This document shows, one piece after another, positions 37,507-48,585 of a DNA stretch of 64,000 bases. The notes below the pieces were generated by a model. It did not search any database. It was given only the letters and a program-made list of their open reading frames with translations, and was not told the DNA's origin. How positions within the stretch are numbered: the first letter of the stretch is position 1; every line of letters begins with the position of its first letter. The position numbers and the translations under genes are program-made. Source of the stretch: Eutreptiella sp. 'Long Island Sound 2002' (lineage: Eukaryota > Euglenozoa > Euglenophyceae > Eutreptiales > Eutreptiaceae); NCBI GenBank assembly GCA_964036045.1, contig OZ038378.1, positions 178,653,754 to 178,717,753 of the forward strand. Direction: 5' to 3'.

Positions 37507-38004
37507 ATTCGCCCTTCTTGCTCAGGACAGTACTCGGCGCACTGGGTGTACGGCACGGGGTTGCTGCCGGTACACAGAGACTGTCTGCCTTTTGCTACCA
37601 GAAAGTTTTATAGTCTTTCCAGCACTGTGTTTTGGATGTGCCTCTCCTGCTGCTTACTGCTGGTGCAAGGTTCCTGCTGCTTGTTTTTGATGATGAAAAT
37701 GTTTTATTGTTGAAATACAACCACTCCAGGATAACCCAAGCCAGAGATAAGCAAGTAGAAGATAAACAGGATCAAAGCATGAAGGGCTGCAGTCACAAAG
37801 AGTTAGATTAGGAGAGCTATCAACAATAGACCACAGCAGTTGACATTCAATGCAACTCAGGATGAAATATTTTACATGTTTGAGAAAAACTGATTGAAAA
37901 ACTGCCCCAAGGAGGCACTCTCTTCCATTGTGCCATGTTGAGATGTGCACTCTTTGTTTTTGGGTCCCATAGGTGCTGAGGTGGCATGGCATGTGGCGAT
38001 AAGA
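37033..38004 (-). repeat. 980-bp tandem duplication, copy 2
   Basis: Second copy of 36053-37032, including a second primer-binding-site-like sequence at 37581-37600. Uniform high identity indicates a recent duplication. Confidence 0.93.
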
Positions 38005-38033
38005 TCACTGCCCTGTCACATGGGATATTCCTA

Positions 38034-38122
38034 CTTAGCTAGGCTGACTGGGTATGGAACCCAGGACCTCTCAAAAAGAGGTGCCCCAGCCCCCTACGGT
38101 GCATACCACTAGGATAGCTAAG
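38034..38122 (-). other. tRNA-like element (89 nt) with box B and stem arms
   Basis: On the minus strand the ends CTTAGCTA and TAGCTAAG are perfectly complementary. CTGGG-TTCCATA-CCCAG forms a T-arm with a polymerase III B box (38064-38048). ACCTC-TTTTTGA-GAGGT forms a 5-bp, 7-nt-loop arm whose loop would read anticodon TTT (Lys). However, six unpaired bases separate the T-arm from the terminal stem, and the D-arm region is too long. It is better read as a tRNA-derived SINE or relic than as a working tRNA gene. Confidence 0.42.
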
Positions 38123-38594
38123 AATTCATGAGAAAACATAGATAAATTCATAGGCTCTGCCTTCAGTATATCAGTGCCTCAGTCACTCAGGAAAAGATGT
38201 TTTAATACACATTGCTTGCGGATTAAGGGGTCCACACAATATCCTGATTTAGTGTTTGGTTCTATAGGTCAAAATGTGTTATCACCCATTTTGGTTAGGC
38301 CAATACTAAGATAAAAATGCAAGAGTGCTTAGAGCACCGCTAATACAACTAAGGTATACCCTAAAGCATTAGAAAAGCACTTTTTCTTACTAAGTCTTTT
38401 TCTGGTAAGCGGAGCCTGTACAGAAAGGGCTAAGAAAACCTGAACAATATAGACCGATCCGCCGAGGCACATTGACTTGGAACCTGGAGTAACCTGACTC
38501 TGAGCGCGCTGAGAAGGGCCGCTACTTACCTGGGTGACTCCTTCTAGCCCCGAGGGTTCAAGTTGCCGGAACCTGTGCAAAACAATGAGGTCTT
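38123..38594. other. No recognisable gene
   Basis: Balanced composition, short frames only. Nothing recognised. Confidence 0.4.
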
Positions 38595-39251
38595 GTGGGG
38601 CACACAACGAGCAAGGCACACAACATATCGAAGTATTACCGGAGTACTTCACCGAAGTTGTGGAAAGTGAGTGAATATAGCTCGACGCCCACACCACGCC
38701 CAGTACCTGGCACGGATGAAGCAGTCTCAAACTGGCGCATCATGGCCCTAGACGAACAACCTCGATCGGATATTGAGGATCCATCTCTCAACACGGACAC
38801 GGCAACGTACTCTGATGAACCTGAAGAACAACGATAGGCCGCGTCAAGATTCAGGAAATTTGGGGATGACACTCATGAAATACCTCCTACAGCTGCTCCT
38901 TCGGCTACAACAGTCCCAGAAGGAGTACACAGACACCACTCCATGTTGTCAACTGAGCACAGAAGCGCTCGACCGACCTCGTATCGCTCATCACGAGTGC
39001 CCTCGACTCGATCGTAAAGATGTTTCGCTTGCAGTGCCCTCAATGGGACCCAGAAAGAGTTCACCAAAGACTCCTCTGCGGAGCTGAGGATGGCTCTAGG
39101 ACCTCTCGGGAGACCACGAGACACTCTCCCTGCACCTAAGGTTGACACTGCAAGCCCTCTCTCTCTCACAAGAGCGGAACCGTTGTTCAGATCGAACGCA
39201 CGCGACTCTGCGCACGGCATGCTGGCTGGATACATCCACACTCCGGGATGA
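38595..39251 (+). pseudogene. Degenerate unrecognised ORF
   Basis: One frame reads through protein-like sequence with stops at 38835-38837 (TAG) and 39015-39017 (TAA). Successive stretches include MALDEQPRSDIEDPSLNTDT, RFRKFGDDTHEIPPTAAPSA, RPTSYRSSRVPSTRS and RPRDTLPAPKVDTASPL. The Ser/Pro/Asp-rich, disordered character resembles gag N-termini seen elsewhere in the window, but there is no diagnostic motif. It could also be chance; confidence is low. Confidence 0.28.
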
Positions 39252-39469
39252 CACGCTGTAGGTGAAGCATCACCTACACCAGCCACCTACGCTAGCTGAG
39301 GCCCCTTCGTACCTCGAGCCTTCACTTCGGTAACCTAGAACGACAGTACCAGAAAAAAAGCTCGGGTATGGAGGTAGGAGAGGTGATGGAGGGCAAAAAA
39401 GCGACATATGGTTTTACACTGACACCTTTCCTACAAAGCACGTTGCATAATAAAGCAATATCTGTGAAT

Positions 39470-39781
39470 TCAGCAACTCCAGCGGTCATTTGCATTGTAC
39501 TTAACAAAGAGTAGTGCTCCCACAAGTGTGGGTGTCAATACATTCAGTACAATAGTGTTCCTTACATTCATCACAAACTGTGACGGTGGAGCGCCTTTGG
39601 CAACACAACACACACACTTGTGCGTCATCATCTCCCTCATCTTGGCTGGCGGCCGAGTTGCTTTGATCAGTCCAAACATGAGGCGGGACATGCTCCCATA
39701 GTCTATAAAGGGGGTGACGGACTTGCCCGCGGATGCAAAGCTGCGTAAAAAATGCAACAAAATGCGGACTAACTGGTGCAA
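39470..39781 (-). pseudogene. Cys-rich ORF fragment, related to 60831-61346
   Basis: A 103-codon frame whose middle (KCVCCVAKGAPPSQFVMNVR) is clearly similar, at protein and DNA level, to a segment at 61182-61320 (MCVCCAAKGAPPSQFVMSVR). The CxxC followed by conserved residues hints at the C-terminal zinc-binding tail of a DNA-transposon transposase, but that is a guess. The DNA repeat spans 39498-39650. Confidence 0.35.
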
Positions 39782-39918
39782 CTCATTGGGCCGTCACACC
39801 AGATATTCCTAAACGAACCCCAAAACCACAACCGAGCAAACAGCTGCTCAATCCATGCCCTATACCACCCGTCCACGTCATTGTAACATTGCTGGCGGGC
39901 TGTCAAAGTGCCATTCTC

Positions 39919-40185
39919 GAGGGGTCACGCAACAAAGCGTGGATTGCGAGTCCCTAACCCCAACAGGGGGGGGGCACACAACAAAGCGTGGATTGTGAGT
40001 CCCTAACCTCAACTCGAAGAGGCATGCAAAAAAGCGTGGATTGTGAATCCCTCACCCCAACTCGGGGGGCCACGCAACAAAGTGTGGATTGTGAGTCCCT
40101 AACCCCAACTCGAGGGGCCCACAACCAGGCCTGGATTGTGAATCCCTAACCCCAACTGGAGGGGCCACGCAACAAAGAGTGTAAA
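39919..40185 (+). repeat. 48-bp minisatellite, about 5.5 copies
   Basis: Units of about 48 bp carry the core GTGGATTGTGAGTCCCTAAC plus CCCAACTCGAGGGGCC and CACGCAACAAAG. Copies begin at about 39919, 39968, 40017, 40065, 40113 and 40160, with ~10-15% divergence. It is not CRISPR: there are no unique spacers. Confidence 0.85.
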
Positions 40186-41626
40186 TTCACAGATTGTCCG
40201 AGTTTCCTCAATAGCACCGGAAGGTTGGGGCCCAAAAGAGGGCGGAAATGCTACGTCACCCCTGCATTCTCGGGGTTCCCCAACAAAGGGGACAAAATCA
40301 GAAGTCAAAACCTACGCTAGGGGTCACCATGATGCTCCTGGTATCTCAAAGTATGGGTCTCTAGTACCGTCCAAACTTTTGAAATTTGCGAAACTGGCAT
40401 TCAAAATCACCCAATTTTAGGAGGAGGGATGAAGAGTGCACGAAGCGGACACACAGCACAAGAAACATAGATGAGCAGTGCCCATCTATGGGGCTTGTGT
40501 TGTGTGACAGCTGAGTGTGCTTTTGGGAAGGACACCCCCCCAGAATTTTTTGCGATTTTTTTTGGTTTTGCGACCAAAAATTTGAATGGCGGGCGAGAAT
40601 TTTTTTTCTTGCGATTGTTTTTTTAATTTCCGTTCACAAACAAAACCAATGCACCCTATGCAAATTTCCATGCATACAAATGACACACTGTAGGCCCCCT
40701 ACAACACGAAATACCTCTGACGTGATGGGTGGAATTAATTTAATTTGTGCGATTATTTCGAATTTTGCGTTGTATTTTTCGATTGTATTTTTTTTGGGGA
40801 TTAATTCTATATTGCGTGGGACTAACTTTATACGCACGACCTACTCAGAATTAATTAGGTTTAGCTTTCTTGAAGTTTGGACGGTACAGCCAGGCGCCCA
40901 AATAGCTGCACTGTGCTAAGTGCGCCCCCTTAGTGCATCCCCTAAAAGGCTATTGGTGGGGCATGGGCCCTAAAAAATGCCCGGCGCGCTAAATCGGACA
41001 TCTGTGCTATAGACGCACAGTCATGCGTTACCACAGTGCCAGAGAGGTCATATGTGATGGTCCGGTAGTCAGCACCGCGCTCTGAGGGGCCCAGAATCTT
41101 GGTAAGCACAATACTGCCCCGTGAACATTGGGAATTGACAACAGCACCAGCTCGGTACGTGTCAATATGATCAACATCGAGATAATATTTCTTTTTAGAT
41201 TCGAAAATATTTTTTTTACATTCGCTAAAAAATAATAGGACCTCTAAAAAAAAATAAAAAACATCTAAAATTTAATACAAAACATCTAAAAAGAAGGTCG
41301 AAAGTGATCAAAATTTTAGATGGCTCTCTCTAAAAAATATTCCGCTGCAAATCTAAAAAAAAAATAAAACAACGTTTCAGGAAGAGACTTTGAGATCTAA
41401 GAAAAAATACAACCTGTAAAAAAAAAATTCCGCATCTAAAAAAAAATAAAATAACGGATAACGCTACCCCCACGTCCCTGCCCTGCCCTTACAGGCAACA
41501 TGCAATAGAAACCACTGATTCACACTGCGTTGCATCTAGGGACAACATGACGCCCAGTATGACACCACTGCCAACAAAATTGCCTGATGCCAGATGCACT
41601 TTCCGAACGTGCTGTTGCAGTACACT
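40186..41626. other. AT-rich region with oligo-A/T motifs, no gene
   Basis: It contains repeated ATCTAAAAAAAAATA-type motifs (41190-41460) and long T or A runs (40545-40625, 40785-40797). Reading frames are low-complexity Phe/Ile/Lys. CCGCATCTAAAAAAAAATA here (41432 on) also occurs at 43040. Confidence 0.5.
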
Positions 41627-42433
41627 TTAGGTTACGTGAGGATGATGGATAATGCAACCCACTTGATGGCATGGGAACCTGTCACTGTGTAACTGATGCA
41701 CAAGACGCCTTCGTTGTGGACAAGGGCTGGAGTGCCATGGATTCTTGGACATGACCCAAACAAATACAGAACCAGCATCCCTCCCTGTGTGCACCCTGGT
41801 CGGCCTATGTTGACCCATCATCTGAAGACATTTGGAAAGAGCAACACTTGAGCATGCAATTATGGGCAAACTTGTGCACCGACTGAGTAGTGCTTGAATA
41901 CCACCTCTCAGAGTCTGAGCAAGGAATCTGGAACTTGGGACTGACTGGGCAGACTGCGAAAGCCGCAGAAAATGCACAAAATTTTGTGCTGGGATGCAGG
42001 GTTGTAAGGATTTGATAACTATGGCTGTCAGACACTGCAGCACAGCCACGTGAGTGGCACGTGGTACTTCAGAAGAAACGAGCAGAAAAAGCTTGGCTGG
42101 ATCACCCTGTGTCTGGGTATTGTGCTGGGCAGCTGAGCGTAGGGACGTTTTTGGGTCAGTGGCTTCGTGCTCAGACTCCAGATACAAAGGGGCCTCTGAT
42201 GCACTATCCGAACTCGGAATGCTATGAAGAGCAGTAAGAAACACATCTGTAATAGAATGGGAACTGGCTTTCTTTTCTGTCTGCCACTTGATCGTGCACT
42301 CAGAGCCCTCCACTGCGAGCACCTTATCCCTACCCTTGAAATTGTGCCCCTGGGCTCTGGCCAAGGTGGCTGAGTACCCTGCTTCACAAAATTCAGACAT
42401 TATGTATGATCCGTTCAAATGACCACTCTGCAT
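41627..42433 (-). CDS. Hypothetical ORF, 268 residues
   Basis: An uninterrupted frame from ATG 42433. The N-terminal third looks protein-like (MSEFCEAGYSATLARAQGHN, VLAVEGSECTIKWQTEKK, SITDVFLTALHSIPSS) and might be a Tudor/SH3-like strand-rich segment; the remainder is Ser/Leu-rich without motif. The segment SEFC..GYSATLARA is repeated upstream (~42535-42470) because of a 137-bp tandem duplication. No family is recognised. It could be an exon of a host gene or chance. Confidence 0.3.
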   Translation of the reverse strand: MQSGHLNGSYIMSEFCEAGYSATLARAQGHNFKGRDKVLAVEGSECTIKWQTEKKASSHSITDVFLTALHSIPSSDSASEAPLYLESEHEATDPKTSLRSAAQHNTQTQGDPAKLFLLVSSEVPRATHVAVLQCLTAIVIKSLQPCIPAQNFVHFLRLSQSAQSVPSSRFLAQTLRGGIQALLSRCTSLPIIACSSVALSKCLQMMGQHRPTRVHTGRDAGSVFVWVMSKNPWHSSPCPQRRRLVHQLHSDRFPCHQVGCIIHHPHVT

Positions 42434-42599
42434 AGGTCCCCCAGTGAAGGAAGACCCCTGTTCTCTGAGCAGATGAATCTGTGCACATGGGCTCTGGCCA
42501 AGGTGGCTGAGTACCCTACTTTACAAAATTCAGATAGTACCTGTGATCCTCTGCGATAAACTCTCTGCATACGTCCCCCAGCGAAGGAAGACCCCTGTT
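42347..42599 (-). repeat. 137-bp tandem duplication
   Basis: 42347-42462 and 42485-42599 are ~85-90% identical at a 137-138-bp offset (landmarks TGGGCTCTGGCCAAGGTGG and GAAGGAAGACCCCTGTT). Confidence 0.8.
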
Positions 42600-42606
42600 T
42601 GCGCCA

Positions 42607-42929
42607 GGGGCCCCTTGTCCGCGGGCTGACGATTGCATTGAACATGTCTGGGCAACAAACAACATTTGTATAGCGCCTCGTCTTGCTAATCTGGCGCTCC
42701 AGAGGGGGTCTAGAGGGGTGGGCGGGGGGTTGGTGGTCCAAGCTGAGGGGGGAGGGGGGGGGGGGTGTCAAAATCAAACTTGCTTCATCACCCGTGCTGT
42801 CATGGGGTCCCCGCACACACCACGTCCCCCACAGGTGCCTAGGGAATCACCCATAACACTTTTTTTTACCACTTCTAAAATTTGCGGCATTTGCGCTAAA
42901 AAAATTTACTGCGCGCAGAAAAAAAATGT
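42607..42929. other. No recognisable gene
   Basis: GC-rich piece with a long interrupted G-run (about 42719-42768) passing into AT-rich DNA. Nothing coding is recognised. Confidence 0.4.
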
Positions 42930-43065
42930 CTGAGTATTTTTTTTTAGCGCGGAGTATTTTTTTTTTAGCACGGAATATTTTTTTTAGTGCGGAATATTTT
43001 TTTAGCTAAGAAAAAATATTTCCTCTAAAAAAAAATAATCCGCATCTAAAAAAAAATACAGAACC
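42930..43065. repeat. AT-rich imperfect palindrome of short units
   Basis: Three or four direct units of the form ATTTTTTTTAGCGCGGA (about 42937-43005) face two units of the reverse complement type, TCCGCATCTAAAAAAAAAT and CCTCTAAAAAAAAATAA (43018-43060). The arms could pair into a long hairpin. Confidence 0.6.
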
Positions 43066-45477
43066 ATCAACATCCATGGCTAAAGTTGCGAAAAACTGGA
43101 CATCATACAGCGGAGTGCCTTGGATGCAAGAAATCTGAAGTACAGCAATGCACCAACAATACCACCTTGTCCAGCCAGCAAACACACAGGAAAAACTCAA
43201 TATCTGACCTTCTGAGTAAATTTGCAAACAGAAAGTGATGGTTCCCTCAACCCCCCCGCCCCCCTGCCTACTATGCAGGGGCGCTTACTATGCAAGGGGG
43301 GGGGGGGTATATTATAATGAAGTCTTGGACTGATTTAGAAAAAAAAACCACCACCAACCGCCAACCGCCAACCATTGTTCAATACTGTTTCTCCGGTCTT
43401 ATGTCTTGCCCATGTCCGTGAACGTTCGTCTCTGTTGGCATTTTGAAAGCCTTTTCTTTGGCCCCTTCTTCTTAAGAACAGCCCTGATGGTTTTCATGTC
43501 GGGTGCCCCCAGCGCGGTGTGCACGGTGGGCATTGCACATCAGGGTGTGTGCGCTTCTGTGTGGCCGTGATCCCTCTATCTGTACCCATATGTCTATTCA
43601 TTATCAATGAGATGCTGTAGATGGACTTATGACCAGATTATTTGAATCGGCCATTAACCGCTTGTGGTTGGCAGCCAACCGCCAGCCCAGAGGGCTGTCC
43701 TTACGGGGCAGTCCTTAATGAAAACTGAAAGGAAAAATCTTGTCAAAGAATCTTGTCAAAGCAACGCAATGGCCTGCTGGAGGTCAACTGGAAGCGTTTG
43801 GTGCCTCACTGACGTCATCCACAGCTACAGAGGGCCATTAAAGTTTCGGTGCAGAGGATGAGGTTGAGTGGGGGTAAAGTCAATTGACAGCACTTGTCAT
43901 GGTGGATGGCTTACAGAAAGACTGGGGTGAGACGGAGGCGTGTGCAGGATATCCTGAATGGAGAAACAAGATATTCTGCTGTGCCCCCAACACGCTCACA
44001 AAGGCACCACGTGACTCAGCCATGAGGACCCATCAATTTACCACAACCTGTTGCAGCCACTGTGGGAGCTGCCACTGGCCTGCTATCCATGCCTTCACCA
44101 TGTGTTTGCAATGCATCCCCTTCCCCTTTTCTGAGCTGTGCCGTGCCTGCTCAGTGGATTAAATCACAGGATCTGGACTGGGGACTGGTGGTGCCACATG
44201 CAGCATCAGTCAGTGACAGGGCTGTAAAGGGGGCATGCAGGGTGGCCAAAAATGGCATGAAAAGCGCAAAAAAACAACTGGAACACTCAGAGCAGGACTC
44301 AAGAGAAGTGCAAGGCGCTTTGGGAATGGACATCACAGCACAAACATTCGCCAATGCCGATTCTCACCCCACCCCACGAACCTCCTGGGACTGGAATACC
44401 CTGCAGCATCGGAAAGCTACAGTCAAGGCACAGCAAGGCACTGCGAACAGACCAGGGCATGTTTCAGTGCGAAAAACAAAGGTGAGGTCTGCCCTGAACC
44501 AGCCCCTGTAGAATGCCCCCACAACCGAAAACAAATGGCCCACCTGGGGACACCTGGCCCAAAGCTTGCACCCCACAAGACACAATCATAACTCCAAAAA
44601 ACCACCAGTATAAACCCAACAATGTGTGCTATGGGGGCGTTTCTGCACAGCGCGTGCACCGCGCTGAATAGAAATTCAACTTTCCTGTGACCACCCTGAA
44701 ATCCACCCACCCCTTGGGAAGTTTCAACATGTCACATAGCTGTCACATGTGGCAAGTATATAATGTGTTGTGACCATAGAGGATATCCGTTTGGGACCAC
44801 AACTCATTTTGAGGCTACTCAGGGACCAGCCAATGTCATGCACAACCCTCCAAGACCAAAGGCGTGCGAACAAATGTTCCACCCGTGCTCAATGATACTC
44901 ATGAATATCATTAAAAGAGTACTCAAGACTGTGCTTGGGAAAGTGGGCGACTCCAGCATATGATACAGTGGATCCCCGCAACGCGGGGCACATGGCAAAG
45001 ACCCAGAGTTCACATGCGTATACCAGAGGGCTCTCTGATGTGGCAAGCAAAACCGCCACGCCATATGGCAAGCCTATAATGTGTGAGAGTTAAGGGGGGA
45101 GAAAAGACATGCTGGATCACGTTTGTGCCATTCCCCATAAGTCCTCAAGGGTGACAAGCTTTCGTCGCTTTGCAGGGGCCATGTCTGTTGGCGGGCGTTG
45201 GCCCAGGATGCCGGGCCTTGTGCGGCACTGGCGTTTAGGCAGAGGCGACTCCAGCCGGTGGGCGGCGCGCTCAGATGCCCACAACTGGCTCATCACCGAA
45301 AAGAGCTCAGCCCTTCGGTTATCCGCTGGTAGTGCCGGTCTGCGGAGGTCTGCAATCGTCCCTTATATGCACAATCATGTACACCCACCTCAAGCTCCAT
45401 GAAACATCCTTTGGTGTGTTGTGGCCATACTTGTCCCATATCTTAACATCAGCACTTGTACCAAGTATTCCCAGCAT
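43066..45477. other. No recognisable gene (2.4 kb)
   Basis: Mixed sequence with a G-run at 43296-43307 and CCAACCGCCAACCGCCAACC at 43353-43372. Short frames on both strands have no motif. There is no clear repeat relationship to the rest of the window. Confidence 0.4.
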
Positions 45478-46246
45478 GCCACCAAAGGCTAGGGTGCAGA
45501 ATTCAAGACCCTAGGGCACATCGATTGCATCAAACCTGAAAAAACAACTCTTGGTATGCCAACAAGGGCTTTAGGGTGCAGAATTCAGGACCTTGGGTCA
45601 TATGGATTGTATAAGACTGGAAAAAAAAAACATTCTTGGTGTGCCACCAAAGGCTGCGGGGTGTAGAATTTAGCACTCTAGGACACATGGATTGCATCAA
45701 GCTAACGAAAAAAATTCGTCATGCGTCTACAAAGGTTGTAGGGTGCAAAATTTAGCACCCTAGGACTTATGGATTGCATCGAACAAAAAAAATGGAAATT
45801 CTTCGTGTGCCAATAAAGGCCGTAGGGTGCAAAATCGAGGACCCTAGGACATATGGATTGCATCAAACCTAAAAAAAAACTCTTGGTATGCCAACAAGGG
45901 CTGTAGGGTGCAGAATTCAGCACCCTAGGACATATAGATTGTATGAGACTATAAAAAACATTCTTGGTGTGCCACCAAAGGCTGCGGGGTGGAGAATTCA
46001 GCACTCCGGGACATATGGATTGCATCAGACCATCAAAAAATTTTCTGTGTGTGTCTACAAGGGCCGTAGGGTGCAGAATTCAGCACCCTAGGACACATGG
46101 ATTGCATCGAACAAAAAAAGGGAAATTCTTCGTGTGCCAATAAAGGCAGTAGGGTGCAAAATTCGGACCCTAGGACATATGGGCTGCATTAGACTAACGA
46201 AAAAGTTCCTTGTCTGCCACCAAAGGCTGCAGGGTGCAGAACTTGC
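45478..46246 (+). repeat. Satellite array, 80-85-bp monomers in a 4-monomer higher-order repeat
   Basis: About 9.5 tandem monomers are present. Each has AGGGTGCAGAATTCAGCACC, CTAGGACATATGGATTGCATC, an A-rich stretch and TTCTTGGTGTGCCA. TAGGGTGC and GCACCCTA form a perfect inverted repeat with an 8-nt spacer in the best copies. Monomer types recur in the order C-A-D-B twice (CAACAAGGG, CACCAAAGG, TCTACAAAG/TCTACAAGG, CAATAAAGG), giving a ~330-bp higher-order period: 45560 on matches 45892 on, 45645 on matches 45973 on. Confidence 0.9.
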
Positions 46247-46795
46247 CCCCACGTGTCCAGCGAGCAACAAGGTCCTTAAAATAATATGGTCGGACCAAGA
46301 GTGTTCATGGGACAAACTGTTCACTGCGAGCGACAATATTGTGGAAGGACGGCAGCACATTCCTAAGCAAAAGATAGCCAATCCATTCAAAGGCCTTGCC
46401 TTGGCCTGAATCACGTCACGGTGCCCATCGGTGTCATTATTAGAGTCATTGTACTATCATCGGAGTCACCTGAACCATCCGTATCAGTTTGTGACCCATC
46501 ATCAGAGTTGGACTTAGGTCGAGCACGAGGTTTTCATTGCTCCCTATAGCCCCTCAAGCCGGGATCGTCGCCTCACACATGTTCAAGTATGCAAGAGTTC
46601 TTCAGCTATGTACATATAGAGATGCTTTCGCTGGGATATTCATGGTCTTCTCCATCTGCACTAGATGCTGTGTAACTCACGGTTCGGTGGTTGTCGCAAT
46701 CACCTAGATCCCTAGCAAGCAGAACTCCAGCGCCACTTTGCATTCAGGGTTTTCCAGCCACGGACACATCACACTAGAAAAAAATTCCTCGTAAG
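46247..46795. other. Spacer between satellite blocks, no clear gene
   Basis: On the minus strand, 46530-46425 reads as an acidic Ser/Asp peptide (KSNSDDGSQTDTDGSGDSDD) with no family. It could be a gene fragment; otherwise nothing is recognised. Confidence 0.35.
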
Positions 46796-46955
46796 GGACC
46801 AATGGCTGCAAGGTGCAAAATTCAGCACCCTAGGACATATGGATTGCATCAAACTAGAAACATTTCTCGGATGCCACCAAAGGCTACAGGGTGCATAAAT
46901 CAGCACCCTAGGACATATGGATTGCATCGGACCAAAAAGAAAAATTCCTCGGCCA
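46796..46955 (+). repeat. Two further monomers of the 80-bp satellite
   Basis: Two copies (GGTGCAAAATTCAGCACCCTA and GGTGCATAAATCAGCACCCTA types) lie ~550 bp beyond the main array in the same orientation. Confidence 0.85.
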
Positions 46956-47938
46956 AGTTGGTGCACTGCATGCGCACTGCGAGTGCACTGCATGCAATGA
47001 AACCTAGCCAGGGAGGAATGGAAAGAAACCCCCATGCATTTATGAAGGCGACACAAGGGTCTTCATATACTTGGTGGTTGGTGGCCATGGCCAAGCGCAA
47101 TCTGCTGTTGCGTGAGTGTGTTGGAAGATGGTGGCAGCCTTCTGAAGACAAAGCATTTTGCCTTGAGCCGATTGGGGCCCAACTTGTAGCAATATGCAGC
47201 ACTATGCGCATGCCACTAATTCGCAATGATCTGAGAGTGCGGATGGAGGGTTCAAGTGCTGGCTCATAAAGAGAATCCACAAAGACATTGTTTCCTAGAG
47301 ATAGCAAGGCAATGACCATGAAGATTGGAATCCGCTTTGGAGTGTGTAACAACCCACCTGCCGATTTGTTGCATTGTGACTATACACGACATCCGGTGAT
47401 TCCCCATCATCATAATTAGCATCCACCTGAAACAAAGCATGTGCAACAAAACCGGGTAAAAATGGGCTAAAATGGCTCAAAATGGGCGAACATGGGTGGC
47501 AATTCAAATATGCCACATCCTCAATGCACAAGAAGCGTAAAAAATTCTGTTATGGAGCAACCAAGTAGTGAAAAAGAGCCAAAACCAAGGTTCAAGTAGT
47601 TGCCCCACACTTGCAGTGTGTGCACATTGCGGGCGCACTGCGTGCACAGCATTCCCCTCATATGCCACCAAAAGCTGAAGAGGCCACACACAGAGAGCAG
47701 CAACCAACACCCAAGGAGTTGCTTGCCGCGGTTGCTTGTACTCTACACAGCTTCCATCCCTGCTCTCAGCGCGACAAACACACGACAACATCCCCGGAGG
47801 CTTAAACCAACCTCCCGCTCAGCATTGCCACACCCGACCAACACTGCAACCACAGAACTCAAGAGCACTGGTGCCGAGCCTGCATCAACAAAACACAGAA
47901 TTAGGTACCAAATTAATACAGTCCCTATGCTTGTTGTA
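46956..47938. other. No recognisable gene
   Basis: Balanced composition. GTGCACTGCATGCGCACTGCGAGTGCACTGCATGC-type short repeats occur near 46962-46998. No supported ORF. Confidence 0.4.
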
Positions 47939-48085
47939 GCTTGGACAAGGGCGTAGCGTGTTTTGGCCATGAGGCAACGGATACCGGGCTCGCACACGCC
48001 CCTGTGTCACAAGCGCATGGTCATCACCACACTCAGTTCAATGTTTTGCCTTGCTGCACTGCAGCGCAGACCAGATCAGTGCGAA
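47939..48085 (-). repeat. LINE-derived dispersed repeat, copy 1
   Basis: Similar to 50740-50882, 58781-58890 and 61793-61930. On the minus strand it reads VTQGRVRARYPLPHG, matching TRGRMRAQYPLPHG of the LINE remnant at 50.8 kb. Confidence 0.65.
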
Positions 48086-48202
48086 TGTTGACTCGCATGC
48101 GCCACCTCAGGTGGCTATCGAGTGTTCTTTGGCTGTCAGGGTCAGCTTGCTCCCACCACCCTCCCACAGCGCCGGCTAGTCTCTAACCTCTCGTTCTGCG
48201 GG

Positions 48203-48203
<1 letters not shown>

Positions 48204-48277
<74 letters not shown>
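48204..48277 (+). repeat. (CT)37 microsatellite
   Basis: A perfect CT dinucleotide run of ~74 bp, preceded by GCCGGCTAGTCTCTAACC-like sequence that also occurs near 62000 and 62450. Confidence 0.97.
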
Positions 48278-48280
<3 letters not shown>

Positions 48281-48585
48281 CTTCTTCCTCTTCACCCTCC
48301 CAAGGGGGTATGTCTTACTCTTCGCCCTCCCAAGGGGATTTCTCTCCCTCTTCGCCCTCCCCACGGGTTTCTCTCTGTCCCTCTCTTCCCTTTGTCTCTG
48401 CCTCGTCTTACCCCCCCCCCCCTCTGCTTGCCCTTGCAACTCAGGCGTACCGCCGTTCGCACGGCGGCGTGCTCAGCAACGTGTAGAGGAACCGTACACA
48501 ACCACACGTGCAGGCAGTCTCCATTCCTACTCACAGAGGATGGCACTACCCTATGGCCCCCTGCCGTTGGACAGTGTAGGATCGC
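48278..48585. other. Pyrimidine-rich region, no gene
   Basis: Three GCCCTCCC(A)AGGGG-type units (48290-48370) follow the microsatellite, then a C-run at 48411-48422. No supported ORF. Confidence 0.45.

Noticed and set aside
38034-38122. Functional tRNA-Lys gene
   Set aside because: T-arm and anticodon-like arm are good, but the acceptor/T spacing and D-arm are impossible for a canonical tRNA.
39919-40185. Possible CRISPR array
   Set aside because: Regular 48-bp units are contiguous with no unique spacers, diverged between copies, and the context is eukaryotic; it is a minisatellite.
48204-48277. Arg-Glu/Ser-Leu repeat proteins read from the CT microsatellite
   Set aside because: Frames through a dinucleotide repeat are meaningless without transcript evidence.
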